From: Hyphomicrobium sp.
GTDB lineage: Bacteria > Pseudomonadota > Alphaproteobacteria > Rhizobiales > Hyphomicrobiaceae
Assembly: GCA_030609245.1 (NCBI GenBank)
Contig: JAUWCP010000166.1
Span: forward strand, 1-5,434
Reading direction: 5' to 3'
DNA length: 5,434 bases
The notes below the pieces were generated by a model. The model worked only from the letters and a program-made list of their open reading frames with translations, made no database searches and was not told where the DNA came from. The position numbers and the translations under genes are program-made. Below are positions 1 to 5,414 of the stretch, in pieces. Every line of letters starts with the position of its first letter. Position 1 is the stretch's first letter.

Positions 1-137
1 GTGGCAACGGTCAGCGCCTTGTTGTAGCTGGCTGTGTTGCTGCCGTAGAGCGTCGCCACGCCCTTGAAGTTATCGTTGGCACCGTTCGAGTAGGCCAAGA
101 AGAAGGTGGCGATGAAGAGTAGTGCAACAAGCAGCAT
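1..137 (-). CDS. Inorganic phosphate transporter, PiT family (N-terminal fragment, cut by window edge)
   Basis: Only the first 45 codons and two bases are in the window; the gene continues beyond base 1. The ATG lies at 137-135. The product opens with a hydrophobic first membrane segment (MLLVALLFIATFFLAY) followed directly by SNGANDNFKGVATLYGS. The GAND-N-G pattern just after the first helix is the hallmark of the PiT (PF01384) phosphate permeases, which move phosphate across the inner membrane with cations. The start agrees with family members, which begin close to this first helix. A weak GAGAG lies five bases upstream as a possible ribosome binding site. The gene follows the glycosyltransferase on the same strand after about 106 bp, so they may or may not be co-transcribed. 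Family assignment is firm; substrate and completeness cannot be judged from this fragment. Confidence 0.88.
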   Translation of the reverse strand, partial: MLLVALLFIATFFLAYSNGANDNFKGVATLYGSNTASYNKALTVA

Positions 138-243
138 TCGAGCTCTCAAGTTGTAAGGCGGCGGCGGATGGGCGGTCCCTCGAGCTTCCCCACAAAGCCC
201 AATTGCAGTCCAACTGTCGTATTCGAGGTAAAGGGGCTGATCG

Positions 244-1806
244 TTACACACCCTTCGCCGGCGCCGATTGTCCCGGAACGGAACTGGCCAGTCGCGCGAA
301 ATGCTCCGTCTTCTCCCAATAGAACGGTGCCGATGCGAGCTGCCAAATCGCTCGATAGGCAGCAAGAGAAATTGCCAACCAGTAGAGCGGCATAATTACG
401 GCGTGAACGGAAAGCCAGCGCTGACCGCGGCGAGCACAAGCAGCCGCTCCCAACCATATGGCGCTGAGGTAGCCAGCGATGAGATTGAAGACGCCAACCA
501 ACAAGAGCGACCGGTCCAATACCGATTCCGGCATACTCGAAAGCTGTCCGTGCCAAAGGTTGAGAGCAAGGAACACGTAAAACCAAGGATGCACAAGAGC
601 CGATAGGACGAGGCCACCCATGAGCACCTGAAGACCAACAAAGCGCCGCGCGCCTAACTCGCGCCACAAGCGGCGCGGCTCGCGCATGTGTACCAGGTAG
701 GTTTGCATCCAGCCCTTGAGCCAACGTGTGCGCTGGCCGAGCCACACGCGAAACGTCGATGGAGCCTCCTCCCAAGTGCTCGAGGACAGCACGCCGACGT
801 GCCAACCGCTACGGGCCAAGCGAATGCCGAGGTCGGCGTCTTCAGTCACGTTGAACGGGTCCCAGCCTCCAATTGCATCGAGAACGGCGCGAGGGAAGTG
901 ATTCGATGTGCCGCCTAAAGGCACGGGCAGTTCAAGGCGCTCCAAGGTCGGCAGGATGCAATCGAAGAGCGCCGTGTATTCGATGGTAAATTGGCGCGTC
1001 AGCCAGCTCGCATTCGAATTGTAAATGTTGAGCTGGGCTTGCAAGCAGCCGAGCCGCCTTGGCGTGGCACGAAACACGGCTATCGCGCGACGAAGTTGTG
1101 CAGGATCGGGCCAATCTTCCGCGTCGTAGACGACGATGTAGGCACCCGTAGCGAACTGCAGCGCATACTGGCACGCGCGCGGCTTCGTGCGCGGCTTGCC
1201 GTCAGGCACAACGAGAACACGCATGTGCGGGCGAAGGTCGGCAGCCCGCAAGGCGGCCTGCGTCTCATGGTCGATGCTCTCGACGATGAGAAGCACTTGT
1301 AGTTTGCGTTCGGGATAATCGATAGCACGCAATGCGCAAATGAGATCAGGCACGATCGCCGCCTCGCCGAAGAGGGGCACCAGCACCGTGTAGATGGGAA
1401 GGTTTTCGTCCTTTAGACGAGCCGTGTGCGCTGCGCGTTCCGAAACGGGCGGACTAAAAAAATGCCACAAGGCAACGGCCCGCAACGCAACCACGAATAA
1501 GAACGGGACTGCCAACAGGAGGAGCAGGACAACAAAGGTCGTTTCCACCGCCAACAGTGCGCCAGCGCAGAAGATGATCGCAAGGCTGGCGAGGACGCCC
1601 TTCTGCCACCCCCACAGACCGCTCGAAGCTGAGAACTCAGGCGAGCGCAGGGCAAGCCCGTGCACGGCCTCTTCCAATCGCAGCGCATCGCACGCGTGCG
1701 CTGCCGGTGTGTCGATACCCTGGCAATCACCAGTTAACGGCTGAGCCTGCGACGCCTCGATGATCGAGAAATCATAGGCACTTGCTTCTTGATGGGTACG
1801 CAGCAC
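244..1806 (-). CDS. Membrane glycosyltransferase family 2, cellulose-synthase-like (processive type)
   Basis: The 520-residue product is an inner-membrane polysaccharide synthase candidate that would polymerise sugars from a nucleotide-sugar donor in the cytoplasm. Two membrane segments lie at about residues 70-113. The catalytic domain then carries, in order, VESID (E176, D179) at the place of the first Asp motif, YDAEDWPDP (D228-x-E230/D231) for the metal-binding DxD, TED (321-323) for the catalytic base, and QRTRW (358-362), the QxxRW signature of processive family 2 enzymes. About three further hydrophobic segments follow (390-416, 434-457, 466-485), and the protein ends with an FYWEKTEH motif (496-503) that I recall as common in this subgroup. 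The start is GTG at 1806; no other usable upstream start was seen, and a GGAGG lies 11 bases before it. The first 65 residues are not membrane and look shorter than in relatives that carry a GspE-N-type domain (inference from memory). No BcsB, BcsC or export partner is adjacent, so the polymer is unknown; family call strong, product open. Confidence 0.9.
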   Translation of the reverse strand: MLRTHQEASAYDFSIIEASQAQPLTGDCQGIDTPAAHACDALRLEEAVHGLALRSPEFSASSGLWGWQKGVLASLAIIFCAGALLAVETTFVVLLLLLAVPFLFVVALRAVALWHFFSPPVSERAAHTARLKDENLPIYTVLVPLFGEAAIVPDLICALRAIDYPERKLQVLLIVESIDHETQAALRAADLRPHMRVLVVPDGKPRTKPRACQYALQFATGAYIVVYDAEDWPDPAQLRRAIAVFRATPRRLGCLQAQLNIYNSNASWLTRQFTIEYTALFDCILPTLERLELPVPLGGTSNHFPRAVLDAIGGWDPFNVTEDADLGIRLARSGWHVGVLSSSTWEEAPSTFRVWLGQRTRWLKGWMQTYLVHMREPRRLWRELGARRFVGLQVLMGGLVLSALVHPWFYVFLALNLWHGQLSSMPESVLDRSLLLVGVFNLIAGYLSAIWLGAAACARRGQRWLSVHAVIMPLYWLAISLAAYRAIWQLASAPFYWEKTEHFARLASSVPGQSAPAKGV

Positions 1807-1817
1807 GAGACGATCGA

Positions 1818-1822
1818 CCTCC
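1818..1822 (-). promoter_or_regulatory. Ribosome binding site of the glycosyltransferase, inside a small inverted repeat
   Basis: On the minus strand a GGAGG within a G-rich run precedes the GTG start at 1806 with an 11-base spacer, longer than the usual 5-9. It supports the GTG start because no better placed start exists. The site overlaps one arm of the inverted repeat TCGACC (1814-1819) / GGTCGA (1829-1834), so it could be partly hidden in a hairpin. Confidence 0.5.
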
Positions 1823-1916
1823 CCCCGGGGTCGAAAACAATGATCTTGCCATAGTGTTTGGTGTATTCATAGCGGCAGCGAATCCCGCCCGTTCACCGCT
1901 GAGCCGTCGAGAGCCC

Positions 1917-2816
1917 ATGCACAGATCGCAAAAAGCACAGTGCCTCGCTTCAACACTGCGCGCATTGACTGCCTCTCTTGGGGGGGCGTGCCGGGCGCCG
2001 ATACTGGCGGCGTTCGCAGTCCTTATGGCATTCACGGTCATTGGTGGTGTCTCGCGTGCCCAGAATGTGAACAGCGGAGCCCTTCCAAACACGACTGGCT
2101 ACCCGGCGAACCGGCGCGTCGTCGTTCGCTTCGTAACCGAGAGCGACTACCCTCCATTCAACTTCTATGACGAGGACGGCATCCTGGCCGGCTTCAATGT
2201 CGATATCGCGCGTGCCATCTGCCGGGAGCTCGACACCGCGTGCGACATCAAGGTAAAGCCCTGGGGCGAATTGTTCCTGGCGCTCAAGCGCGGCGAGGCC
2301 GATGCCGTAATCGCGGGCCATACGGTAACGCCTCAGGCGTTGGCGCAGGTTGACTTCACCGATCGCTACTTCCATACGCCGGGGCGTTTTGCCGCCAGGC
2401 ATGCGGAAAAGAAGATCGCCATGACACCAGAGGGGCTCGAGGGAAAAAGCATAGGGGTTGCCAAGGGGACGTCACACGAAGCTTTTGTTAAAACGTTCTT
2501 CCGCAGTAGCGCGATCAAGGTGTTCGAGACCGCAGAACAGGCCCGCGATGCCCTCTTGCGCGATCAAATTGACTTCATATTCGGTGATGGCATTAGCCTA
2601 GCTTTTTGGTTGCACGGCACATCCTCGCGATTGTGCTGCGAGACGCGCGGCGGCCCTTACTTGGAACCGATGTTCTTTGGCGATGGCATAGCCATTGCCG
2701 TGCCCAAGACCGACCAGCAGATCAAAGAACTCATTAACGGCGCCCTCACCCGGCTACGCGAGAACGGCCGCTTCGAGGAGCTGGTCGAGCGCTATTTCCC
2801 CATAAAGATCTACTGA
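1917..2816 (+). CDS. Periplasmic solute-binding protein family 3 (amino-acid-type), orphan
   Basis: The 299-residue product is a secreted binding protein of the SBP_bac_3 fold (PF00497), normally the periplasmic receptor of a polar amino acid ABC importer. A long signal peptide has a hydrophobic core at about 27-44 and likely cleavage after SRA (48). Family landmarks: FVTESDYPPFNF (72-83), GFNVDIARAICREL (92-105, the family signature with N in place of D/E), GVAKGTSHE (180-188) and GD224, the position of the C-lobe ligand-binding Asp. C102 and C109, six residues apart, match the disulfide of HisJ/LAO-type proteins. At the carboxylate-binding Arg position the motif reads TPQA (138-141), so that Arg is Ala. 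The CC pair at 240-241 and the terminal RYFPIKIY are further traits. I chose ATG 1917 over an in-frame extension back to a TTG at 1782 because it gives a proper signal peptide; its ribosome site is weak (GAGAG). No permease or ATPase gene is adjacent. Fold certain, ligand unknown. Confidence 0.9.
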   Translation: MHRSQKAQCLASTLRALTASLGGACRAPILAAFAVLMAFTVIGGVSRAQNVNSGALPNTTGYPANRRVVVRFVTESDYPPFNFYDEDGILAGFNVDIARAICRELDTACDIKVKPWGELFLALKRGEADAVIAGHTVTPQALAQVDFTDRYFHTPGRFAARHAEKKIAMTPEGLEGKSIGVAKGTSHEAFVKTFFRSSAIKVFETAEQARDALLRDQIDFIFGDGISLAFWLHGTSSRLCCETRGGPYLEPMFFGDGIAIAVPKTDQQIKELINGALTRLRENGRFEELVERYFPIKIY

Positions 2817-2930
2817 GCCCAGCAAAGTGCGAACAACGCGTGCTCTACCCGCGCTCGCTGGTTTCACCGGACTTGCCCATTGCCGCCTTCCCGCGCACCC
2901 GAGCCCAAGCCATCTTTTTCGTGCAGGGGA

Positions 2931-3134
2931 TCACCCGTCTTTCTTGTCGGCCGCGAACTCAGCCTCCAGAGCCTTCTCCATCTCGACAAGATCTTGAGGC
3001 AGCGGCATGCCAAAAGCTTTGATCTCGTTGAGCTTCTCCATGAGCTGCAGATAGAGCTCGTGGCGATCCTCGGGCTGGGTCTGCATCTGCGTCATCAGGA
3101 TGCCGAGCTCTGCTTTCAAGTCGTCGAAGGCCAT
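2931..3134 (-). CDS. Small acidic helical protein, conserved hypothetical
   Basis: This 67-residue protein is of unknown function. It is rich in Glu, Asp, Leu and Met and looks almost fully helical: an N-terminal MAFDDLKAELGILMTQM helix, then a PEDRHELYLQLMEKLNEIKAFG helix-turn, a MPLPQDLVEME helix and a charged tail (AADKKDG). It has no signal peptide, membrane segment or cysteine, so it is probably cytoplasmic, and the amphipathic pattern would suit a dimer or partner-binding protein (inference). I recognise the sequence type as a small conserved protein of Rhizobiales but know no function for it. The start is well supported: ATG at 3134-3132 preceded by AAAGGA with about six bases spacing. 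It runs towards the binding-protein gene, with 114 bp between their stops, and its upstream leader enters the composite inverted-repeat region. Confidence 0.8.
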   Translation of the reverse strand: MAFDDLKAELGILMTQMQTQPEDRHELYLQLMEKLNEIKAFGMPLPQDLVEMEKALEAEFAADKKDG

Positions 3135-3140
3135 TGCGAT

Positions 3141-3146
3141 TCCTTT
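3141..3146 (-). promoter_or_regulatory. Ribosome binding site of the 67-residue small protein
   Basis: AAAGGA on the minus strand lies six bases before the ATG at 3134. It is the best ribosome binding site in the window and is the main non-homology evidence that this short frame is translated. Confidence 0.75.
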
Positions 3147-3163
3147 CGAGGCTAGCGACTGAT

Positions 3164-3204
3164 CGTTTCACTTGGAAACGCTTGAGTCGCGTCCATGTGA
3201 AACG
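3164..3204. repeat. Inverted repeat 1 (13-bp arms) of a composite palindromic element
   Basis: CGTTTCACTTGGA (3164-3176) is matched by the reverse complement of TCCATGTGAAACG (3192-3204) at 12 of 13 positions, around a 15-base loop. It sits just upstream of the small protein's ribosome binding site, so it may be transcribed in that gene's leader. Its last base touches the next inverted repeat. It could be an operator or leader structure, but the run of overlapping palindromes makes a dispersed intergenic repeat more likely. Confidence 0.7.
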
Positions 3205-3245
3205 TGAATCACATCTCTACACTTTTGATTTAGAGCAAGATTCAC
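3204..3245. repeat. Inverted repeat 2 (7-bp arms) of the composite element
   Basis: GTGAATC (3204-3210) is perfectly inverted as GATTCAC (3239-3245). The left arm shares base 3204 with inverted repeat 1, and the right arm overlaps the left arm of inverted repeat 3, so the three palindromes are interlocked. Seven base pairs across a 28-base loop would be weak alone; the chaining is what makes it notable. Confidence 0.5.
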
Positions 3246-3308
3246 CTTTCTGCCGGAGAGCTCCCAGGCGAAGGCCTACGCGATTCCATCAAGATCAATC
3301 TTGCTCTA
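3231..3308. repeat. Inverted repeat 3 (perfect 12-bp arms), Rhizobiales-type intergenic palindrome
   Basis: TAGAGCAAGATT (3231-3242) and AATCTTGCTCTA (3297-3308) are perfect inverted copies flanking a 54-base interior. The core resembles the TAGAGCA-GAT-type ends of palindromic intergenic repeats that are frequent in Rhizobiales genomes (from memory, no search possible). Small internal hairpins such as AAGAT-CA-ATCTT (3291-3302) occur inside. No open frame or transposase is associated. The interior shows no coding character. Confidence 0.65.
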
Positions 3309-3461
3309 GCGGCGCTGAGTTACAGCAGAGTTTACATGGGAACGGCTTGGCGCACAGCGTCTTCGAGACCGGCGCCAAGGCCATGGTTTACTTGCACCCC
3401 CAAAGTACGCAAGGGGATGGCAGCGTTCGCTGCCGCGCCAGCGCCAAAGTTTGAAGACCAG

Positions 3462-4772
3462 ATGCCCCCCATGAAGACCCCCTTGCGACCCCTCGCCCTC
3501 ATTACCCCCCTCGCCGTCCTGGCCCCCCTTGCCGTCCTGGCCCTTGCGCTGATTTGCATCGACCCTGCCGGCGTCGCGACGGCGGCTGAGGGCGACGAAG
3601 TGACCATCGTCCTCGTCGGCGATGTCGGCCTCAATCGCAACAATCAGAGGGTCGAGCCGCGCGGCGTGCGCAAATTCGGTTTCCAGACCTGGGCCAATAC
3701 GACCGAGCTGATCGCCAAGGACATCAACGGCGATCTCAACTTCCTGAACGTGGAAACGGTCATTACCGACCGCAACGATCTGCGCCGCGACACCAAGGGG
3801 CAGCGCGGGCCGTTTAACTTCCGTACCCACCCGGCGGGTCTGCGCCACCTCGTTGCAAGCGGCTTCAATCTGCTCTCGCTCGCCAACAATCATTCGATGG
3901 ACTATGGCGTCGCGGGACTGAGGGAGACGCTCAAGCACGTGGGCGCGCTCGAAAACGAAAAGCTGGCGGTGGCGACCGGCATCGGCATGAACCGGGACGA
4001 GGCCGGCCGGCCGCAGACGGTCAACGTCAAGAATTCCGATATCGCGTTTGCCTCCATCGGCATCGTCACCAACAACTTGGAGCGTCATCGCGCTGGCGCT
4101 GCCAAGCCGGGTCAGATTGCTTACCGGTTCGACGATGACTTCGCAGAAATTCGCAAAAGGCTGGGCGCAACGCCGGCCAACTATCGGATTCTATCCATCC
4201 ACTACGGCATCGAAGGCCAGGTGCGCACGGACGCACGCCAGTTTTCCGATTGGCGCCGCAAGGCCGCCCAGCGTGACGGGATCGATCTCATTGTCGGGCA
4301 TCACGCGCACGTCGTGCGCGGCGTGGAACTCGCCGGCAACTCGCTGATTTTTTATGGGCTGGGGAATTTTCTGCACCACGGCACCGCCAACATGACGCAA
4401 AAGGGCATTTGCCGTGATTACGGTTTGATGGCACGCGTGCACTTACGCAAGGCTTCGGACGGCCGTCTGGTTCTTCGAGCGGTGGAGGCAATCCCCGTCA
4501 CCGATACGCACTATCGGCCTCGGCGGCTGACCGGCCGAAAAGGCACGGCGCGTATTCACGTGCTCAACTATCTGGCAGGTACTCTCGATAGCGCCAAGGA
4601 CGGCACGCAGGGCGTGCGCTTTACACCTCAAGGCGATGGCAGCGGTCTCTACTGCCTGCCGGGCGCGAAGACGGAGGGCGGCCGGATCGGTGCACTCTGC
4701 CAGCGCTATGCGCCAGCCCCACCGGTCCCGTCATCGCTGCGCGGAGCGATTGCGGCCTCGTGCCGACGGTGA
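3462..4772 (+). CDS. CapA/PgsA-family exported protein (PGA_cap metallophosphatase-like fold)
   Basis: The 436-residue product belongs to the CapA family (PF09587), known from poly-gamma-glutamate capsule synthesis but widespread with unproven roles. An N-terminal signal sequence (1-42; hydrophobic core at about 11-33, possible cleavage after ATAA) sends it to the envelope. The metallophosphatase-like motifs appear in order: GDVGLNR (53-59), NVET (96-99), LANNHSMDYG (140-149), HYGIEG (247-252), GHHAHVVRG (279-287) and YGLGNF (298-303), so the presumed metal ligands Asp54, Asn96/Glu98, Asn143/His144, His247 and His281/His283 are all present and the gene looks intact. The frame is open back to an ATG at 3336, but residues from there look non-conserved, and ATG 3462 (or 3471) starts a normal signal peptide; no strong ribosome site decides between them. 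Without PgsB/PgsC (CapB/CapC) neighbours, polyglutamate synthesis is not supported. Its stop directly abuts the convergent gene. Confidence 0.9.
   Translation: MPPMKTPLRPLALITPLAVLAPLAVLALALICIDPAGVATAAEGDEVTIVLVGDVGLNRNNQRVEPRGVRKFGFQTWANTTELIAKDINGDLNFLNVETVITDRNDLRRDTKGQRGPFNFRTHPAGLRHLVASGFNLLSLANNHSMDYGVAGLRETLKHVGALENEKLAVATGIGMNRDEAGRPQTVNVKNSDIAFASIGIVTNNLERHRAGAAKPGQIAYRFDDDFAEIRKRLGATPANYRILSIHYGIEGQVRTDARQFSDWRRKAAQRDGIDLIVGHHAHVVRGVELAGNSLIFYGLGNFLHHGTANMTQKGICRDYGLMARVHLRKASDGRLVLRAVEAIPVTDTHYRPRRLTGRKGTARIHVLNYLAGTLDSAKDGTQGVRFTPQGDGSGLYCLPGAKTEGGRIGALCQRYAPAPPVPSSLRGAIAASCRR
3507..3542 (+). repeat. 18-bp tandem duplication inside the CapA-family signal peptide
   Basis: Two copies of CCCCTYGCCGTCCTGGCC stand head to tail (3507-3524 and 3525-3542), differing only at the sixth base (C or T). 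The unit is in frame and encodes PLAVLA twice in the hydrophobic core. The difference is synonymous (CTC/CTT, Leu). Slipped-strand duplication is the simplest origin. Confidence 0.85.
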
Positions 4773-5063
4773 TTAGCGGCGAGCCGAACGGCGTGACGTT
4801 TCTCTCTTGGACACTTCTCCAGAGGAGACCAAGGCCCTCACGCAGCGCTTTGACAGCCGATGGCCGTTGGCGCGCATGCACCTTCTGACACCCTTGCTGC
4901 CAACGGGATGCTGGCTGCAGTAGGAGAGGTAGTCACCGGCGCAGTTGGCCCGCACGCTGGCGCTGACTGCGCCGGCCTGGGCGGTGGTAAGAGCGATCGT
5001 GCCCACTGCGAGGGCGGCGATCAACCCGCCACGGGACAGGCCCTTGGTTAACGTCGCGATCAT
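4773..5063 (-). CDS. Small secreted four-cysteine protein, single Cys-rich-repeat-like domain
   Basis: A 96-residue protein with a clear signal peptide (basic MIATLTKGLSRGG, hydrophobic LIAALAVGTIALTTA, cleavage near AQAGA at about 32). The mature part carries four cysteines, C41, C49, C62 and C74, in the pattern CAGDYLSYC - 12 residues - CMRANGHRLSKRC, ending AL. This resembles one unit of the Cys-rich repeat known from Golgi GLG1-type proteins and small bacterial secreted proteins (PF00839); two disulfides in the periplasm are likely. The tail is very basic (SKRETSRRSARR). Function unknown. I start at ATG 5063, not at the in-frame TTG 5072, because AAAAGGA (5073-5079) is nine bases before the ATG but touches the TTG. 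The stop TAA (4775-4773) is directly adjacent to the CapA-family stop on the other strand. Confidence 0.78.
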   Translation of the reverse strand: MIATLTKGLSRGGLIAALAVGTIALTTAQAGAVSASVRANCAGDYLSYCSQHPVGSKGVRRCMRANGHRLSKRCVRALVSSGEVSKRETSRRSARR

Positions 5064-5072
5064 GGTCTTCAA

Positions 5073-5079
5073 TCCTTTT
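5073..5079 (-). promoter_or_regulatory. Ribosome binding site deciding the Cys-rich protein start
   Basis: AAAAGGA on the minus strand lies nine bases before ATG 5063 and zero bases before TTG 5072. Only the ATG has workable spacing, so the shorter product is preferred. Confidence 0.65.
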
Positions 5080-5182
5080 CAGGTTTGCCAATTGCTTTGT
5101 GACCACAGGCTTACCGAGGGGACGCAAACTCCGCAGTTCCATGAGGAACGTGGCGACACCGACGCAAACGGCACTGGGCGAA

Positions 5183-5204
5183 AGACCCCGGTTTGCCGGG
5201 ATCT
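5183..5204 (-). terminator. Strong hairpin, possible terminator or leader structure
   Basis: On the minus strand AGATCCCGG and CCGGGGTCT pair over nine base pairs (one G-U) around a CAAA loop, and only two further T residues follow before CGCCC. In this direction it could stop transcription coming from the right or structure the leader of the Cys-rich gene, whose ATG is 120 bases downstream. The short T tract argues against a classical intrinsic terminator. In the plus direction one pair becomes A-C and no T run follows. Confidence 0.4.
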
Positions 5205-5342
5205 ATGGCACTTCGTGGCCGTTAGGATTGCGCCGTTAAGGTAACCGCCAGGTAAAGACGGGCGCGAAAACCGAAAGGACTGGAGCTCGAAGGGGAGAAA
5301 GTGTGCAGTCCGGGATGGGGTGTTGGTGGGGGGAGATCGTTG

Positions 5343-5363
5343 CAGCGATCGCTGGCGATCGCC
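5343..5363. repeat. Two abutting perfect palindromes centred on GCGATCGC
   Basis: CAGCGATCGCTG (5343-5354) and GGCGATCGCC (5354-5363) are each perfect palindromes and share base 5354, giving the octamer GCGATCGC twice within 17 bases. A third small hairpin, GGCGC-TTG-GCGCC (5368-5380), follows. They could be protein binding sites or cruciform/hairpin structures; none matches a site I can name in this group. Confidence 0.6.
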
Positions 5364-5383
5364 TCGCGGCGCTTGGCGCCCGT

Positions 5384-5414
5384 GGGGTTGAGACGGGGAG
5401 CGGGGCGGGTCGGG
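5384..5414 (+). other. Potential G-quadruplex
   Basis: The plus strand has five G-tracts, GGGG, GGGG, GGGG, GGG and GGG, separated by loops of 7, 3, 1 and 2 bases. This satisfies the usual G3+N1-7 rule for an intramolecular quadruplex with one tract to spare. Formation in the cell is not shown, and high GC content raises the chance of such patterns. Confidence 0.55.

Noticed and set aside
214..220. CTGTCGT near the PiT gene as a half of a Pho box
   Set aside because: It matches 6 of 7 bases of a half-site, but no second half is found at the required 11-base spacing on either side.
146..805. A 219-codon minus-strand frame within the glycosyltransferase region
   Set aside because: It overlaps the well-supported glycosyltransferase in another frame of the same strand and lacks family motifs.
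1782..1916. N-terminal extension of the binding protein from a TTG at 1782
   Set aside because: The extra 45 residues look unlike coding sequence, overlap the divergent glycosyltransferase start, and would bury the signal peptide.
2845..2913. A 22-codon minus-strand frame just after the 67-residue gene (starts MAWARVRG)
   Set aside because: Too short, no good ribosome site, and no recognisable homology; nothing separates it from chance.
3336..3461. N-terminal extension of the CapA-family protein from an ATG at 3336 or 3417
   Set aside because: The extra residues precede a complete signal peptide and show no family resemblance; the AAGGGG before ATG 3417 has no spacing.
3306..4088. A 260-codon minus-strand frame opposite the CapA-family gene
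   Set aside because: It is the antisense shadow of a gene with all its catalytic motifs, and its translation has the Val/Asp/Gly-rich look of reverse-strand GC-rich codons.
5136..5149. GGAAC upstream of the Cys-rich gene as an EcfG (general stress sigma) promoter
   Set aside because: GGAAC occurs on both strands here, but no CGTT is found at 16-17 bases downstream in either direction.
5121..5169. Direct repeat GACGCAAAC at 5121-5129 and 5161-5169
   Set aside because: Two 9-base copies 40 bases apart with no flanking similarity; no third copy, so neither a CRISPR nor an iteron array is supported.
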